In this document: positions 8,894-17,988 of the stretch, piece by piece
How the letters are laid out: every line of letters begins with the position of its first letter
Numbering within the stretch: position 1 is the first letter of the stretch
From: Pseudomonas sp. ML2-2023-3
GTDB taxonomy: Bacteria; Pseudomonadota; Gammaproteobacteria; Pseudomonadales; Pseudomonadaceae
Direction of reading: 5' to 3'
DNA: 64,000 nt
Assembly: GCF_037055275.1 (NCBI RefSeq)
Contig: NZ_CP146343.1
Coordinates: 3,816,501 to 3,880,500, forward strand
Notes under the pieces: model-generated
Database searches by the model: none
The model's input: only the letters and a program-made list of their open reading frames with translations
Told to the model about the DNA's origin: nothing
Position numbers and translations under genes: made by a program

Positions 8894-9892
8894 AATCAAA
8901 CCCCGGTAATGCCCGGGATTGGTTCCCGACCATTTGCGAAAGGCTTTGTAAAACGAGCTGGTGTCGGCAAAGCCCAAGCGCAGGGCGATGTCGGCATAGC
9001 TATGGTCGGGTTCGGCCAGCCAGCCAATTGCCAGTTCCTTGCGCACGCCGTCCTTTATCCCCTGGAAGGTTTGCCCTTCTTCCGCCAACCGACGGCGCAG
9101 GGTCGATGCCGACATGCACAGGCTTTGCGCCATCCCCGGGGTTTCAGGCCACTGCACGGCAGGCAGTTGGCGCAAGTCCTGTTTGATCTGGCTGGCCAGG
9201 CTCTCAGGATCCCGGTATTTGACCAGAATATTGGCAGGCGCTTCGGCCAGAAAACGCTTCAGCTCCTGAGCGTTGCGCTTGATCGGTGCATCCAGGCAGT
9301 CGGCGGCAAAAATCATCCGCGTGCGTGGCCGCTCAAAGCGCAGATTCTCGGAGAACATCACCTCGTAGTCTTCGCAATAGTCGGGCGCTGCACAGCGCAA
9401 CTCAATGGCCAGAATCGGTATTCGCCGCCCGGCCAGCCAGCAGGCAATACCGTGCACGATCATCCAGTAGGTGAAGTAGGTAAAACCACGGTTCGCTGGT
9501 TGATCAGGCTCCTGCAAGACGATTTCCGCCAGGCTTTGCTGGCGCACTAATTGCGCCGGCAAACGCTCAAGCATCAAGGACAGGAAACCCAGCACCACCT
9601 CCAGCCCCTGCGCCAGGGTAGGCTGAGCCATGGCCGTGCGGCACATGAACTCCAGGCTGCCAGACCGCAGCTTGCGCGGATCCATGGCAAAAAACTCGTC
9701 ATCCAGGCGTCGCGCCAACAGACGCCACATCCGCGCATAAACCATCGCAGGTACACGGGCATCCGGCTCGTTGAGCAACTGGGGGGCAATGCCGACCTTG
9801 TGCAGCACTTCATCCGTGGCACTACCTGGCGCACAGCTCTGCAGCAGCGCCTCTCGCACCAGATGAATGGAGATGGTGTCCTTGTTCAACAT
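8879..9892 (-). CDS. AraC family transcriptional regulator with arabinose-binding-like N-terminal domain
   Basis: A 337-residue regulator. The first about 200 residues match the long ligand-binding domain of OruR/ArgR-like or EthR-like AraC members (PAMVYARMWRLLARRLDDEFFAMDPRKLRSG is split across a conserved block). The C-terminal 100 residues carry two helix-turn-helix motifs: the first around AQSLCMSASTLRRRLAEEGQTF, the second ending YADIALRLGFADTSSFYKAFRKWSG with the family signature. It ends 15 bases within the convergent SulP gene. It heads, in the same orientation, the block of oxygenase and dehydrogenase genes to the right but lies downstream of them; it probably regulates the MFS and Rieske genes. 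Confidence 0.88.
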   Translation of the reverse strand: MLNKDTISIHLVREALLQSCAPGSATDEVLHKVGIAPQLLNEPDARVPAMVYARMWRLLARRLDDEFFAMDPRKLRSGSLEFMCRTAMAQPTLAQGLEVVLGFLSLMLERLPAQLVRQQSLAEIVLQEPDQPANRGFTYFTYWMIVHGIACWLAGRRIPILAIELRCAAPDYCEDYEVMFSENLRFERPRTRMIFAADCLDAPIKRNAQELKRFLAEAPANILVKYRDPESLASQIKQDLRQLPAVQWPETPGMAQSLCMSASTLRRRLAEEGQTFQGIKDGVRKELAIGWLAEPDHSYADIALRLGFADTSSFYKAFRKWSGTNPGHYRGLILGGG

Positions 9893-9973
9893 TGGCCGTG
9901 TTCCAAGCCCGATGACGTGTCGTTGACGGCCATCTTAAGCAGCACGGATCAAAAAGCCAGCAGTACCTTAGGC

Positions 9974-11149
9974 TTATACGGGCAACGCCAGCGGCGGTGA
10001 TGACAGGCGTCTGGCCAATAGCCCGGCAAAGGCCACCACCGGCACCACAGCCGTGGCCAGTGCCAGCCACAGCAGTCCGGCAAAACCGTCTGCCACCAGT
10101 TGTCCCGCCAGCGCTGGCCCCACCATTGAGCTCAAGGCAAACGCGGCAGGAATCAGCATGATCGAGCGACCGCTCGGATCGAGCCGGGCCACGGCGGCGG
10201 TCTGGTAGATGCACCCCCAGCAGAAACCCACTTCCCAGATCCAGGCACCCAGGGCATACATCACAAATCCCTGGGCATAGGCCAACAGCAACAAGCCCGT
10301 ACCGATGACAGCCAGCACCAGCAGATGCGGCCAGCGCGAACCGAGGCGATCGCCAACCAGCGCCAGGGTCAGGGCCGCCCCACCGCCCAGCAGTTTAAGC
10401 ACCGCAAAAACCACGCCCATCTGCGCCGGGGCCACGTCCAGCCCGTGCCCGAGACGTTCAAGAAACGCCCATAGACCAATCTGTCCGGCACCAAATACGA
10501 AAAAAAACCCCAGCGCCCAATAGGCGGGCACCGGGAAGCGAAAACGCCCTTGAAGGGAGCTGTCTTTAGCCAAATCTGCATGCACCGCGAAGTCACTGCG
10601 CCGAGGCAACGCGAAGGCGCTCAGGCTCAGTAACAGAATCATTGCCGCCAGCACCAGCGCGCCACCGGCGTAGTGAAAATTGCTGATCACCAGCGATGGC
10701 AGCACAAACAACACCAACGCCACCAACCCCAGCTCAATCCCCTGACGCATACCGAACGCCCGCTCCTTGTTGGGCATCTCGGCCATTATTCGCAACCCGA
10801 GACACGTCATGAGCGCGGCAAAAAAACCGATCAGGGCCCACAACGGCAACTGTGCAGGCGCCGGCAGTTGTGATGATGCCAGCAACGCCAGTGCCGCACC
10901 CAACGCACAACCAAAGGTCAGGGCGCGCCAGTTGCAGCGGTCAATAAAGCCCACCGCTACCAGCGTTCCTGCAAGATAGCCAGTGAAGCAAACAGAGCCG
11001 AGCAAACCGATTTGCGTCGGTGCGAAACCGAAACTGTCCGCCAGTGAGCCCAGCAAAATAGGCAGCGTATTGAAGGGCAAGCCGCCAATGGTTGAGGCCA
11101 GGCTCGCAGCCAACATAAAAGTCAGGGTTTTACGTTGGTTCAGCAACAT
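9974..11149 (-). CDS. MFS transporter
   Basis: A 391-residue major-facilitator protein with about 12 hydrophobic segments. An ATG at 11149 with GAAGGG 9 bases upstream is preferred over a TTG 24 bases earlier. The segment between helices 2 and 3 (FIDRCNWRALTFG) replaces the usual GxLaDrxGrr motif in a degenerate form. It starts 28 bases after the stop of the Rieske oxygenase gene, so the two are probably co-transcribed, and the permease may import the oxygenase substrate. Substrate unknown. Confidence 0.85.
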   Translation of the reverse strand: MLLNQRKTLTFMLAASLASTIGGLPFNTLPILLGSLADSFGFAPTQIGLLGSVCFTGYLAGTLVAVGFIDRCNWRALTFGCALGAALALLASSQLPAPAQLPLWALIGFFAALMTCLGLRIMAEMPNKERAFGMRQGIELGLVALVLFVLPSLVISNFHYAGGALVLAAMILLLSLSAFALPRRSDFAVHADLAKDSSLQGRFRFPVPAYWALGFFFVFGAGQIGLWAFLERLGHGLDVAPAQMGVVFAVLKLLGGGAALTLALVGDRLGSRWPHLLVLAVIGTGLLLLAYAQGFVMYALGAWIWEVGFCWGCIYQTAAVARLDPSGRSIMLIPAAFALSSMVGPALAGQLVADGFAGLLWLALATAVVPVVAFAGLLARRLSSPPLALPV

Positions 11150-11177
11150 TGGCAGTACCCTTCGTTCAAGCAATCAA

Positions 11178-12215
11178 TCAGCGGTTATCAACGGTGGTGA
11201 TTTCACGGCGCTCGGCCATGCTCGCCGGCACACCGGCTTCGTCCGTAAAGAACTGCTGATACCACTCGCGCAGTTGATACACAGGGCCATCACCTTCAGC
11301 CAATACCGGATTGTTGACCCGAACCTTGTGGGTCCAGATATCAACGTCCTGATAGAAGGAATCCCGGTTACGTTGCACGTAATCCACCGCCAGCGCTTCG
11401 TTCTGCTCCTCTGTCCAGCCCGGTACTTTTTTGACCATGCAGCCAAAACGCAGCTCAAAGCTGTTGGGTCCGATCGGCACGTGGCAGTTAAGAAGGATGG
11501 ACTTGATTTCCAGCCCTTCGAACACCGCGCGCATGCGGGTCAGGTGAGTCGCAGGGCCGTAATAGGCCGACTCTGCCACCAGATCACCCCCCAGGCGCTC
11601 AGAGTCGCCATGGAAGATCTGTTGAGCGATATGCCCTTCAAATACGTTATGGAAATACTTGGTCGGTGTGCCATGCACCGGGCCGAAATGCTGGGCATCC
11701 ACTAGGTTGTCGACCAGTTCGCGGGGGTTGGTGTTGATGATCAGCTTGTCCATGTGCCAGCTGTGCAGCCACTCATCGCTGTCCATTTCGGGCAGATGGG
11801 GAATCACCACGTCTTCGGCAGGCGGCTTGCCTTCGGGGTTGTTCCACACGAACAGCAGCTTGTTCACTTCACAGGTCTGCCAGGCGCGGGTTTTGGCCTT
11901 TGGCGGTATGCGTTTGCAGTAAGGGATCTCGACACACTTGCCGCTGGCATCGTACTGCCAGTGGTGGAAGGGGCAAACCACGCGGTCATTCTCGATCGTG
12001 CCCTGGGACAGGTCGGCGCCCATATGCGGACAGTGGGCGTCCAGCACGCTGATCTCGCCCTTGGACGTGGCAAACGCCAGCAGTCGCGAGCCAAACACAT
12101 TCAGGGTATGCAGCTTGCCATCACGGAACTCATCCGCTTCGCCCAGACAATGCCAACCACGGCCAAAGCGCGGCGACAAAGCGTTCTCGACGTGAATTTC
12201 AGCGAGTTTAGTCAT
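11178..12215 (-). CDS. Rieske-type ring-hydroxylating oxygenase, KshA-like
   Basis: A 345-residue terminal oxygenase. The Rieske [2Fe-2S] ligands are C62 and H64 in HCPHMGADL, and C81 and H84 in CPFHHW. The mononuclear iron site has the D-x2-H-x4-H spacing (D173, H176, H181 in VDAQHFGPVHG). Size and layout match single-component-alpha oxygenases such as 3-ketosteroid 9-alpha-hydroxylase (KshA) rather than two-subunit arene dioxygenases, and no beta subunit gene is adjacent. No reductase gene is visible here, so electrons must come from elsewhere. Neighbouring genes (3-alpha-HSD-like SDR, RND, Asp-box protein) support a steroid, bile-acid or terpenoid substrate; this is an inference. Start ATG at 12215 with GAGGAA upstream. 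Confidence 0.88.
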   Translation of the reverse strand: MTKLAEIHVENALSPRFGRGWHCLGEADEFRDGKLHTLNVFGSRLLAFATSKGEISVLDAHCPHMGADLSQGTIENDRVVCPFHHWQYDASGKCVEIPYCKRIPPKAKTRAWQTCEVNKLLFVWNNPEGKPPAEDVVIPHLPEMDSDEWLHSWHMDKLIINTNPRELVDNLVDAQHFGPVHGTPTKYFHNVFEGHIAQQIFHGDSERLGGDLVAESAYYGPATHLTRMRAVFEGLEIKSILLNCHVPIGPNSFELRFGCMVKKVPGWTEEQNEALAVDYVQRNRDSFYQDVDIWTHKVRVNNPVLAEGDGPVYQLREWYQQFFTDEAGVPASMAERREITTVDNR

Positions 12216-12317
12216 TTTTATTATTCCTCAGGTTAAGGGCCAGGGCGCTTTACTGAGAGATCTTCACCGAGGTGAGAAACAGGCTCATCGTTCAGATGGA
12301 CTAGAACACAGAGGTGT

Positions 12318-12423
12318 TGTAGTCGCTGCCGAGGCACGAGGCTGCGATAAGGGCCGCAGGACCTTCAAAAAACCGGGGCCGCTGCGCAGCCCATCGCAGC
12401 CTCGTGCCTCGACAGCGACTACA
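12318..12423. repeat. 106-bp long imperfect palindrome
   Basis: The left arm (12318-12348) starts tgtagtcgctgccgaggcac. The right arm (about 12393-12423) is its near-perfect complement, ending gacagcgactaca. The loop is GC-rich. It lies between the SDR stop and the Rieske start and could fold into a long hairpin in RNA. Cores such as cgaggctgcg recur near 3850, 19176 and 19296. Confidence 0.7.
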
Positions 12424-12447
12424 GGATTTGAGTGTTCAAAATCCTTG

Positions 12448-13281
12448 TTAACGCCAATCCTCAACAATCCCGTGTTCCCGGGCAAACGGCTGGCATTGAA
12501 TGGTCTTGCGCTGATGATCGACTGCAGCCTCATTGGTTGCCAGCCACAGCATCACCGCTGCCGGCACCTCGGGCGGTGCAGAGCCTGCACGCAAGGCAAT
12601 CACGCCCTTGTCACCGATGGTGGCGCGCAAGGCATCGGTGGTCACCACGCCCGGGTTCAGGGTGTAGGCGCGAATCCCCTGATCGCCGAACTCCACCGAC
12701 AAAATCCCCGACAGCCGCGACACCGCAGCCTTGCCCGCACCATAGGCATAACCCCAGCCGCCCTTGCCTGCCGCCACCGGCGGATCGGTTTCACCCGCTC
12801 CGGAGGTGACATTGATCACTACCCCGCCGCCCTGCTCCAGCATCTGGCTGACCACGGCCCGGGTCAGCAGGAACGGGGTCATCATGTAGCCTTGAAACAC
12901 CCGCTCCAGGGTCTCTGGCTGCAACTCCATAAAGGGCGCGTTCAGATCGCTGCCCTGATAAATCGCGTTATTGACCAGTACATCCACCCGGCCATATTCC
13001 GCAAACACCGCCTGACTGGCCGCAAGCACCGACTCACTGTCGAGCAGGTCCATGCGCACCACCAAGGCCTTGCGGCCCAGTTCGCGAATGGCTGCGGCGG
13101 TTGCGTTCAAACTGCCGGGCAACGCCGTGCCGTCAGGGTTGCGCAAACCGTGGGTGTGGTTTTCACCTTCTTCCAGGCTGCGGGCGCTGATGGCCAGATC
13201 AAAACCTGCACGGGCAAACGCCAACGCTGTTTCACGACCAATACCGCGACTGGCGCCCGTAATAAATGCCACTTTGTTCAT
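12448..13281 (-). CDS. short-chain dehydrogenase/reductase (SDR)
   Basis: A 277-residue NAD(P)-dependent oxidoreductase. The start is the ATG at 13281, preceded by AAAGGAGT, which removes 19 residues from the longest frame and puts the glycine-rich TGASRGIG motif at residues 8-15. The NNA motif (VLVNNAIYQGSD) and catalytic YxxxK (YGAGK) are present. It lies 16 bases downstream of the 3-alpha-HSD-like gene and is co-oriented with the Rieske oxygenase gene, from which a 106-bp palindrome separates it. It most likely oxidises a hydroxyl group on the same substrate. The length is slightly above classical SDRs. Confidence 0.88.
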   Translation of the reverse strand: MNKVAFITGASRGIGRETALAFARAGFDLAISARSLEEGENHTHGLRNPDGTALPGSLNATAAAIRELGRKALVVRMDLLDSESVLAASQAVFAEYGRVDVLVNNAIYQGSDLNAPFMELQPETLERVFQGYMMTPFLLTRAVVSQMLEQGGGVVINVTSGAGETDPPVAAGKGGWGYAYGAGKAAVSRLSGILSVEFGDQGIRAYTLNPGVVTTDALRATIGDKGVIALRAGSAPPEVPAAVMLWLATNEAAVDHQRKTIQCQPFAREHGIVEDWR

Positions 13282-13297
13282 AAGGACTCCTTTAAGG

Positions 13298-14065
13298 TCA
13301 GAAGCGCTGCGCACGCACCATTGCGTCCATACCACCATCGACGAACACTACGCTGCCGGTCACAAAACTGGCCTGGCTCGATTGCAGAAAAGCAACCACC
13401 CGGGCGATTTCTTCAGGCGTACCCGCACGGCCCAATGGCGCCACAAATTCACGCACCGCCTTGCCGAACCGCTCATCTTCCTTGGCTGCCTGGTGCAGCG
13501 GGGTTTCTACTGCGCCCGGCGCAACCACGTTCAGGCGAATACCTTGCGCCGCCCACTGCACCGACTTGCGCCGCGCTTCACAGGTCACCGCGTACTTGGA
13601 GCTGGCATAGGCGATGTGGGGCTGGCCCAGTGCATTGGCCAACTCCAGCGCCAGGGTCTCGTCACCGCCCAGCAAGGCTGCGACCATCGGTTGTTGATCC
13701 GCGCCGGGCTGGGTGGCGGCCACCGAGCCAATGACCAGCGCGGCCGGGTGTTGCCCCTTGGCCAGCGCATCGGCCAGGCCATCAAGCAATTCGCTGACGC
13801 CAAAGTAGTTCACCGCCAGCACCAGGCTGCTGGAAGACGCCGTCACCCCGAGCCCGGCGCAACACACCAGGCCGTCGAGCACACCGCCCGACTGTTCAAG
13901 CACCTGCGCCACGGCGGCCTCGCGCCCGGCACGGGTGGACAGGTCGGCGACCACCTCGGCATTGGCCCGGTCAATCCCGATAATGCGGTGCCCCGCAGCC
14001 CGTAATACCGCGCACACGGCGGCGCCGATCCCGGAAGCGGAACCACTGACAGCTGTAACTGGCAT
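13298..14065 (-). CDS. SDR resembling 3-alpha-hydroxysteroid dehydrogenase/carbonyl reductase
   Basis: A 255-residue SDR whose overall pattern closely recalls Comamonas testosteroni HsdA: a SGSASGIG cofactor motif at the N-terminus, then AAGHRIIGIDRANAEVVADLS, an unusual DGLVCCAGLG in place of NNAG, the catalytic YASSK, and an ending VFVDGGMDAMVRAQRF that parallels the HsdA ending. Enzymes of this type interconvert 3-alpha-hydroxy and 3-keto steroids and reduce other carbonyls. It sits between the LuxR regulator and another SDR, 94 bases from the former. The family comparison is from memory and needs alignment; the general SDR call is certain. Confidence 0.85.
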   Translation of the reverse strand: MPVTAVSGSASGIGAAVCAVLRAAGHRIIGIDRANAEVVADLSTRAGREAAVAQVLEQSGGVLDGLVCCAGLGVTASSSSLVLAVNYFGVSELLDGLADALAKGQHPAALVIGSVAATQPGADQQPMVAALLGGDETLALELANALGQPHIAYASSKYAVTCEARRKSVQWAAQGIRLNVVAPGAVETPLHQAAKEDERFGKAVREFVAPLGRAGTPEEIARVVAFLQSSQASFVTGSVVFVDGGMDAMVRAQRF

Positions 14066-14158
14066 AAGACTTTCCTTGATGATTCAGGCGCTGGTTGGCC
14101 TGACTGAAGGGCAACTGGCAGTGGCGCTCAATCGCTACTGCCAGCCTGTATTCATTCC

Positions 14159-15433
14159 TTAAGCGCTTTTGCGAACGGGTCGCGCCAACTGGGGTGCTGG
14201 CACCACCACGGACTCAGCCGCTCGCAAGGCGCACTTGGGCTTTCCCAAGGCGACCACGCTGTTCAGCAAAATCCTTACCAGTTCAGTCTGACGGCGCACC
14301 CCCGTCTTGGAGAAGATCGAACGCAGGTGCGCCCGTGCGGTGTTGCGTCTGATATTCAGGTTTTCGGCGGCTTCTTCCAGTGACAAGCCGTTCGCCAGCT
14401 CCATCGCCAGCGCCGTTTCGGCTTTAGTCAGGTTGAACAGCTGCTTGGTCACCACTTCACTGGCCAGCGACTTGCCGACCGAATCACGGATATAGATCAC
14501 CGCCGCAGGCTTGCTTTTGCCTTCCGCCCACTCGAGCGAAGGAATCGCCTCGACCACCAGGCCCAGGCTGACCTGCCCCGATGGCCGAGTAACGGACATT
14601 GCATCGGCCGTCACCCCACCGTCGCGTACTTCCTGGCTAAAGGCGTGCTTGACCAGACGCTGCAGCTCACGGTTATCGCTGGGGTAAGTGGCCTCCAGCC
14701 GGCCGCCCACCAGTTTCAAGCCATCAGCATTCTTGAGGATTTCTTCAGCAACCGGGTTAAGGCGCAGTACCTTGCCGGTTTCGTCGAGCACGATGGTGGC
14801 CACGGACAGGCGGCTGATGGCCTGCGCGTAAAGTTCGCTCATGGACTCGCTGCGATCGAGCAGGTTGTGCAGGTGCAGGGCCCGGCGCAGATGCGGCAAG
14901 AAACTGCTGCACAATGCTCGCTCGGCACTGGAGAATTTGGGAGACGTTTTGGGCCGGGTAAGACGAAAGCGCAGCTTGCCGCCGTCGGGAGTCGAAATAT
15001 CGGCGCCCATCACATGATAGACATCCTGCTTGGCACAGTAGGCTTTGAAATACGGCGACTGCACCCACTCGGACTCGCTCATCAGGTCTTCAACCGTAAA
15101 CACCTGATCAAGCGCCTGCCCGGCGAACGGAGTGTTGGCTTGCGGGTAGGTCTGATACGTCAACTCACCCTCGCCTTCGATATCACCAGCCACAATCATC
15201 AAGCCCAGATCGGGCTGATCCGGCACCCGCAGAATCAGGGTCGCGTAGTTGGCCTTGAACATGCTGCGAACGGCACACAAGGTACGACCCATCACTTTCG
15301 GGTCCAGCGCACCGTCGTAGAAGTTACCGACCATTTGATCGTAATCGGCCAGTTCGAGCCCCAGACTGGCCAGGGTTTGGTGGTTCAGGGTCACTGTATC
15401 CACGGACGTATCCTCGCATTGGGTCAGGTTCAA
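14159..15433 (-). CDS. LuxR family transcriptional regulator with PAS-like sensor region
   Basis: A 424-residue regulator with a C-terminal LuxR/FixJ helix-turn-helix (about 340-400: LTKAETALAMELANGLSLEE followed by NIRRNTARAHLRSIFSKTGV) and a PAS-like segment in the middle (VATIVLDETGKVLRLNPVAEEIL). The longest frame starts at a TTG (15433) with an AAAGGG upstream; a GTG ten codons in is an alternative. It lies between the RND/Asp-box pair and the SDR genes on the same strand. LuxR solos of this architecture occur with RND and YCF48 genes in steroid and aromatic catabolic loci of Proteobacteria, so it is the likely activator of this block. Confidence 0.85.
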   Translation of the reverse strand: MNLTQCEDTSVDTVTLNHQTLASLGLELADYDQMVGNFYDGALDPKVMGRTLCAVRSMFKANYATLILRVPDQPDLGLMIVAGDIEGEGELTYQTYPQANTPFAGQALDQVFTVEDLMSESEWVQSPYFKAYCAKQDVYHVMGADISTPDGGKLRFRLTRPKTSPKFSSAERALCSSFLPHLRRALHLHNLLDRSESMSELYAQAISRLSVATIVLDETGKVLRLNPVAEEILKNADGLKLVGGRLEATYPSDNRELQRLVKHAFSQEVRDGGVTADAMSVTRPSGQVSLGLVVEAIPSLEWAEGKSKPAAVIYIRDSVGKSLASEVVTKQLFNLTKAETALAMELANGLSLEEAAENLNIRRNTARAHLRSIFSKTGVRRQTELVRILLNSVVALGKPKCALRAAESVVVPAPQLARPVRKSA

Positions 15434-15561
15434 GACCTGCCCTTTTTATTGTTCTTATTACTAGCGGTTGTCTCTGCGCAGCCACTGCAACCGCAGCTGC
15501 GCAAAAACGCCTCAGTGTCTCTTTATGTTCACCGTCATACAAGCCCGGCAAGCTGTCTGTT

Positions 15562-17988
15562 TCAGCGGTTTGAAGCGTCCTTGGCGGCAACGCTCTGCTT
15601 GAGCGGGTAATGCCCTGCAGGTACGTCCCGGACGTGGGTTTTAACCCTGACCAACGGGCGACCCAAATTGAACCAGGCGGCCAGCGCTGGCAGCAGAAAG
15701 ATGGCTCCGAGCACGTTGACCAGGAACATGAAGGACAGCAGCACGCCCATGTCAGCCTGGAACTTCAACGGTGCAAAAGCCCAGGTACAGACCCCGATGG
15801 ACATGGTCAAAGCGGTAAACACCGCCGCCGTTCCGCGTTGGCACATGGCCTGGTAAAACGCGTTGCGCAGGTCTTTGCCGTCGGCCATCTCATGGGCAAT
15901 ACGCTCGTAAAGATAGATCCCGTAATCGACCCCGACCCCCACACCCAACGCCATCACCGGCAGCGTGGCAACCTTCAGGCCGATGCCCAGGGTGGCCATC
16001 AAGGCGTTGCACAGAATGGCGACAATCGCCAATGGCACCAGAATGCACAGCACTGCCCGCAATGAGCCGAAGGTCAGCCAGCAGAACAGCGCCACCGAAC
16101 CGAACAGGGCTGCCAGCATCACCACCTCGGCCTGTTTGACCGCTTCGTTGGACGCAGCCATCACGCCCACGTTGCCGCCCGCCATCAGAAACTCCACATT
16201 CGGCCCTTGCAAACCGGCAATGATGCGCTGGGTTTCGTCGACCACATGACTCACCGTCGCCCCCTCGTGGTCGGTGAGGAACACCAGGATCTGCATCCGC
16301 TGGCAGCCTTCGGTCACCAATCCGTCGTCCGGCATATACGCCCGGGAGCCCTGACTCAAACCACGCTCGGAACCCGGGATCGCCGACCAGCGCGGGTTGC
16401 CTTCGTTATTGCCGGCAATCACGGTTTTGCCCATGCCCGCCACACTCTGTACCGACTGCACGCCCTCGACGCTACGGATCTGAAAGTCGAACGACTCGAT
16501 CGCGCGCATCACTTGAGGCGCCAGGCAACCCTCTTCAATGCCTTTGACCCGTACAAACACCGACATCACATCCAGTCCGATGGAATAGCTGTTGATGATC
16601 TTCTGGTTGTCCTGGTTGTAGCGCGAGTCTGCCCGCAGTTCCGGCGCGCCGACGCCAATATCGCCCACCGCCAGGTCCCGGGCCTTCCAGGCGCCCACGC
16701 CGAGCAGCAACAGGCTGACCACGAACACGGCCAGCGCCGGTTTCGGCTCGGCCAGTGCCGACAGGCGCCACCACAATGCGTGCTTGCCCTGAACCTTGAG
16801 GCCTTGAGCCAAAGCGCTCGGTTCGAGTTTCAAGTACGACAGGATGATCGGCAGCATCAGCTTGTTGGTGATGATCATCAGCATCACACCAATACAGGCG
16901 GTCACACCCAGTTCATGCACAATGGGAATGTCGATCAGCATGATCACGCCAAAGCCCAGGGCGTTCATCAGCAAGGCCAGGGAGCCCGGAATGAATATCT
17001 TGCAAAAGGCCCCCTGCGCCGCCTGCACCGAAGAGCTGCCGCCCAGCACGTCCTGTTTCCAGGCATTGGTCATCTGCACGGCATGGGACACGCCAATCGA
17101 GAAAATCAAAAACGGCACCAGAATCGACATCGGGTCGATCCCGAGCCCCAGCAAAGGCAGCAGCCCCAGCAGCCAGACGACCGGCAGCAGCGCCACAGCC
17201 AGAGCGACAATCGTCAGGCGCCATGAGCGTGAATACACCCACAGCATCAGGGCCGTAATGACAAAGGCAATCACAAAGAAGCCGATCACCGTGGTCAGCC
17301 CTTCGACCACATCCCCTACCAACTTGGCAAAGCCGACGATATTGATTTCGATGTCATCGTTGCTGTATTTGGCGCGGATATCCTCAAGCCGTTGGGCCAC
17401 CTCTGCATACGACACCGACTTGCCGGTTTGCGGGTCCATATCCTGCAAGTCGGCGCGCACCATCGACGAAGTCAGGTCATTGGCCACCAGGCGTCCGATC
17501 TGCCCCGACCGGGCAACGTTATTGCGCACCTGGGACAGATCTTCGCCCGAGCCGATAAAGCGCGGCGGCACGACCACATCGCCAAAAAAGCCGTCTTCGG
17601 TGATTTCGATGTACCGCACATTGGCAGTAAACAACGAGGTCACACTGGCGCGGCTGACACCATTGATGAAGAACACGTCATCCGTGACCTTGCTCAAGGT
17701 ATCGAGGTACTGGCGGTTATAGATATCGCCCTCACCCTTCCACTTCACGCTGACCAGAAAGCGGTTGGCGCCGGTGAAGTACTGGCTGAAGTTGAGGAAG
17801 TTGACCATGAACGCATTGCGCACCGGGATCTGCTTGTTAAAACCCGGATCCAGCTGGGTGTGCGTTGCGCTGTAACCCAGGGCCAGCGTCAGCAATACAA
17901 ACAGCGCCAGCAAGCTTTTGCGCCATTTGATCAACAGATCGGCAACGTGCTCGACCGCGCGATTTACTGCACTTTTTTCGCTACTCAC
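15562..17988 (-). CDS. RND/MMPL-family transporter
   Basis: An 808-residue membrane protein with the two-fold MMPL layout: a first transmembrane helix near residue 28-48, a large periplasmic loop, five or so helices (about 225-400), a second loop, and a second helix bundle (about 620-790) containing GVGVGVDYGIYLYERI, the sterol-sensing-domain-like motif of the family. It is hydrophobic-compound oriented rather than HAE1/AcrB-like (808 versus about 1040 residues), and no membrane-fusion partner is adjacent. It overlaps the Asp-box gene by 4 bases, so the two are translationally coupled and likely act together in moving a hydrophobic substrate across the envelope. Confidence 0.87.
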   Translation of the reverse strand: MSSEKSAVNRAVEHVADLLIKWRKSLLALFVLLTLALGYSATHTQLDPGFNKQIPVRNAFMVNFLNFSQYFTGANRFLVSVKWKGEGDIYNRQYLDTLSKVTDDVFFINGVSRASVTSLFTANVRYIEITEDGFFGDVVVPPRFIGSGEDLSQVRNNVARSGQIGRLVANDLTSSMVRADLQDMDPQTGKSVSYAEVAQRLEDIRAKYSNDDIEINIVGFAKLVGDVVEGLTTVIGFFVIAFVITALMLWVYSRSWRLTIVALAVALLPVVWLLGLLPLLGLGIDPMSILVPFLIFSIGVSHAVQMTNAWKQDVLGGSSSVQAAQGAFCKIFIPGSLALLMNALGFGVIMLIDIPIVHELGVTACIGVMLMIITNKLMLPIILSYLKLEPSALAQGLKVQGKHALWWRLSALAEPKPALAVFVVSLLLLGVGAWKARDLAVGDIGVGAPELRADSRYNQDNQKIINSYSIGLDVMSVFVRVKGIEEGCLAPQVMRAIESFDFQIRSVEGVQSVQSVAGMGKTVIAGNNEGNPRWSAIPGSERGLSQGSRAYMPDDGLVTEGCQRMQILVFLTDHEGATVSHVVDETQRIIAGLQGPNVEFLMAGGNVGVMAASNEAVKQAEVVMLAALFGSVALFCWLTFGSLRAVLCILVPLAIVAILCNALMATLGIGLKVATLPVMALGVGVGVDYGIYLYERIAHEMADGKDLRNAFYQAMCQRGTAAVFTALTMSIGVCTWAFAPLKFQADMGVLLSFMFLVNVLGAIFLLPALAAWFNLGRPLVRVKTHVRDVPAGHYPLKQSVAAKDASNR

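Noticed and set aside
12445..14005. Long plus-strand frames of 429 and 317 residues opposite the SDR genes
   Set aside because: Both are antisense to two SDR genes with complete catalytic motifs. Composition is shadow-like and no motifs were seen.
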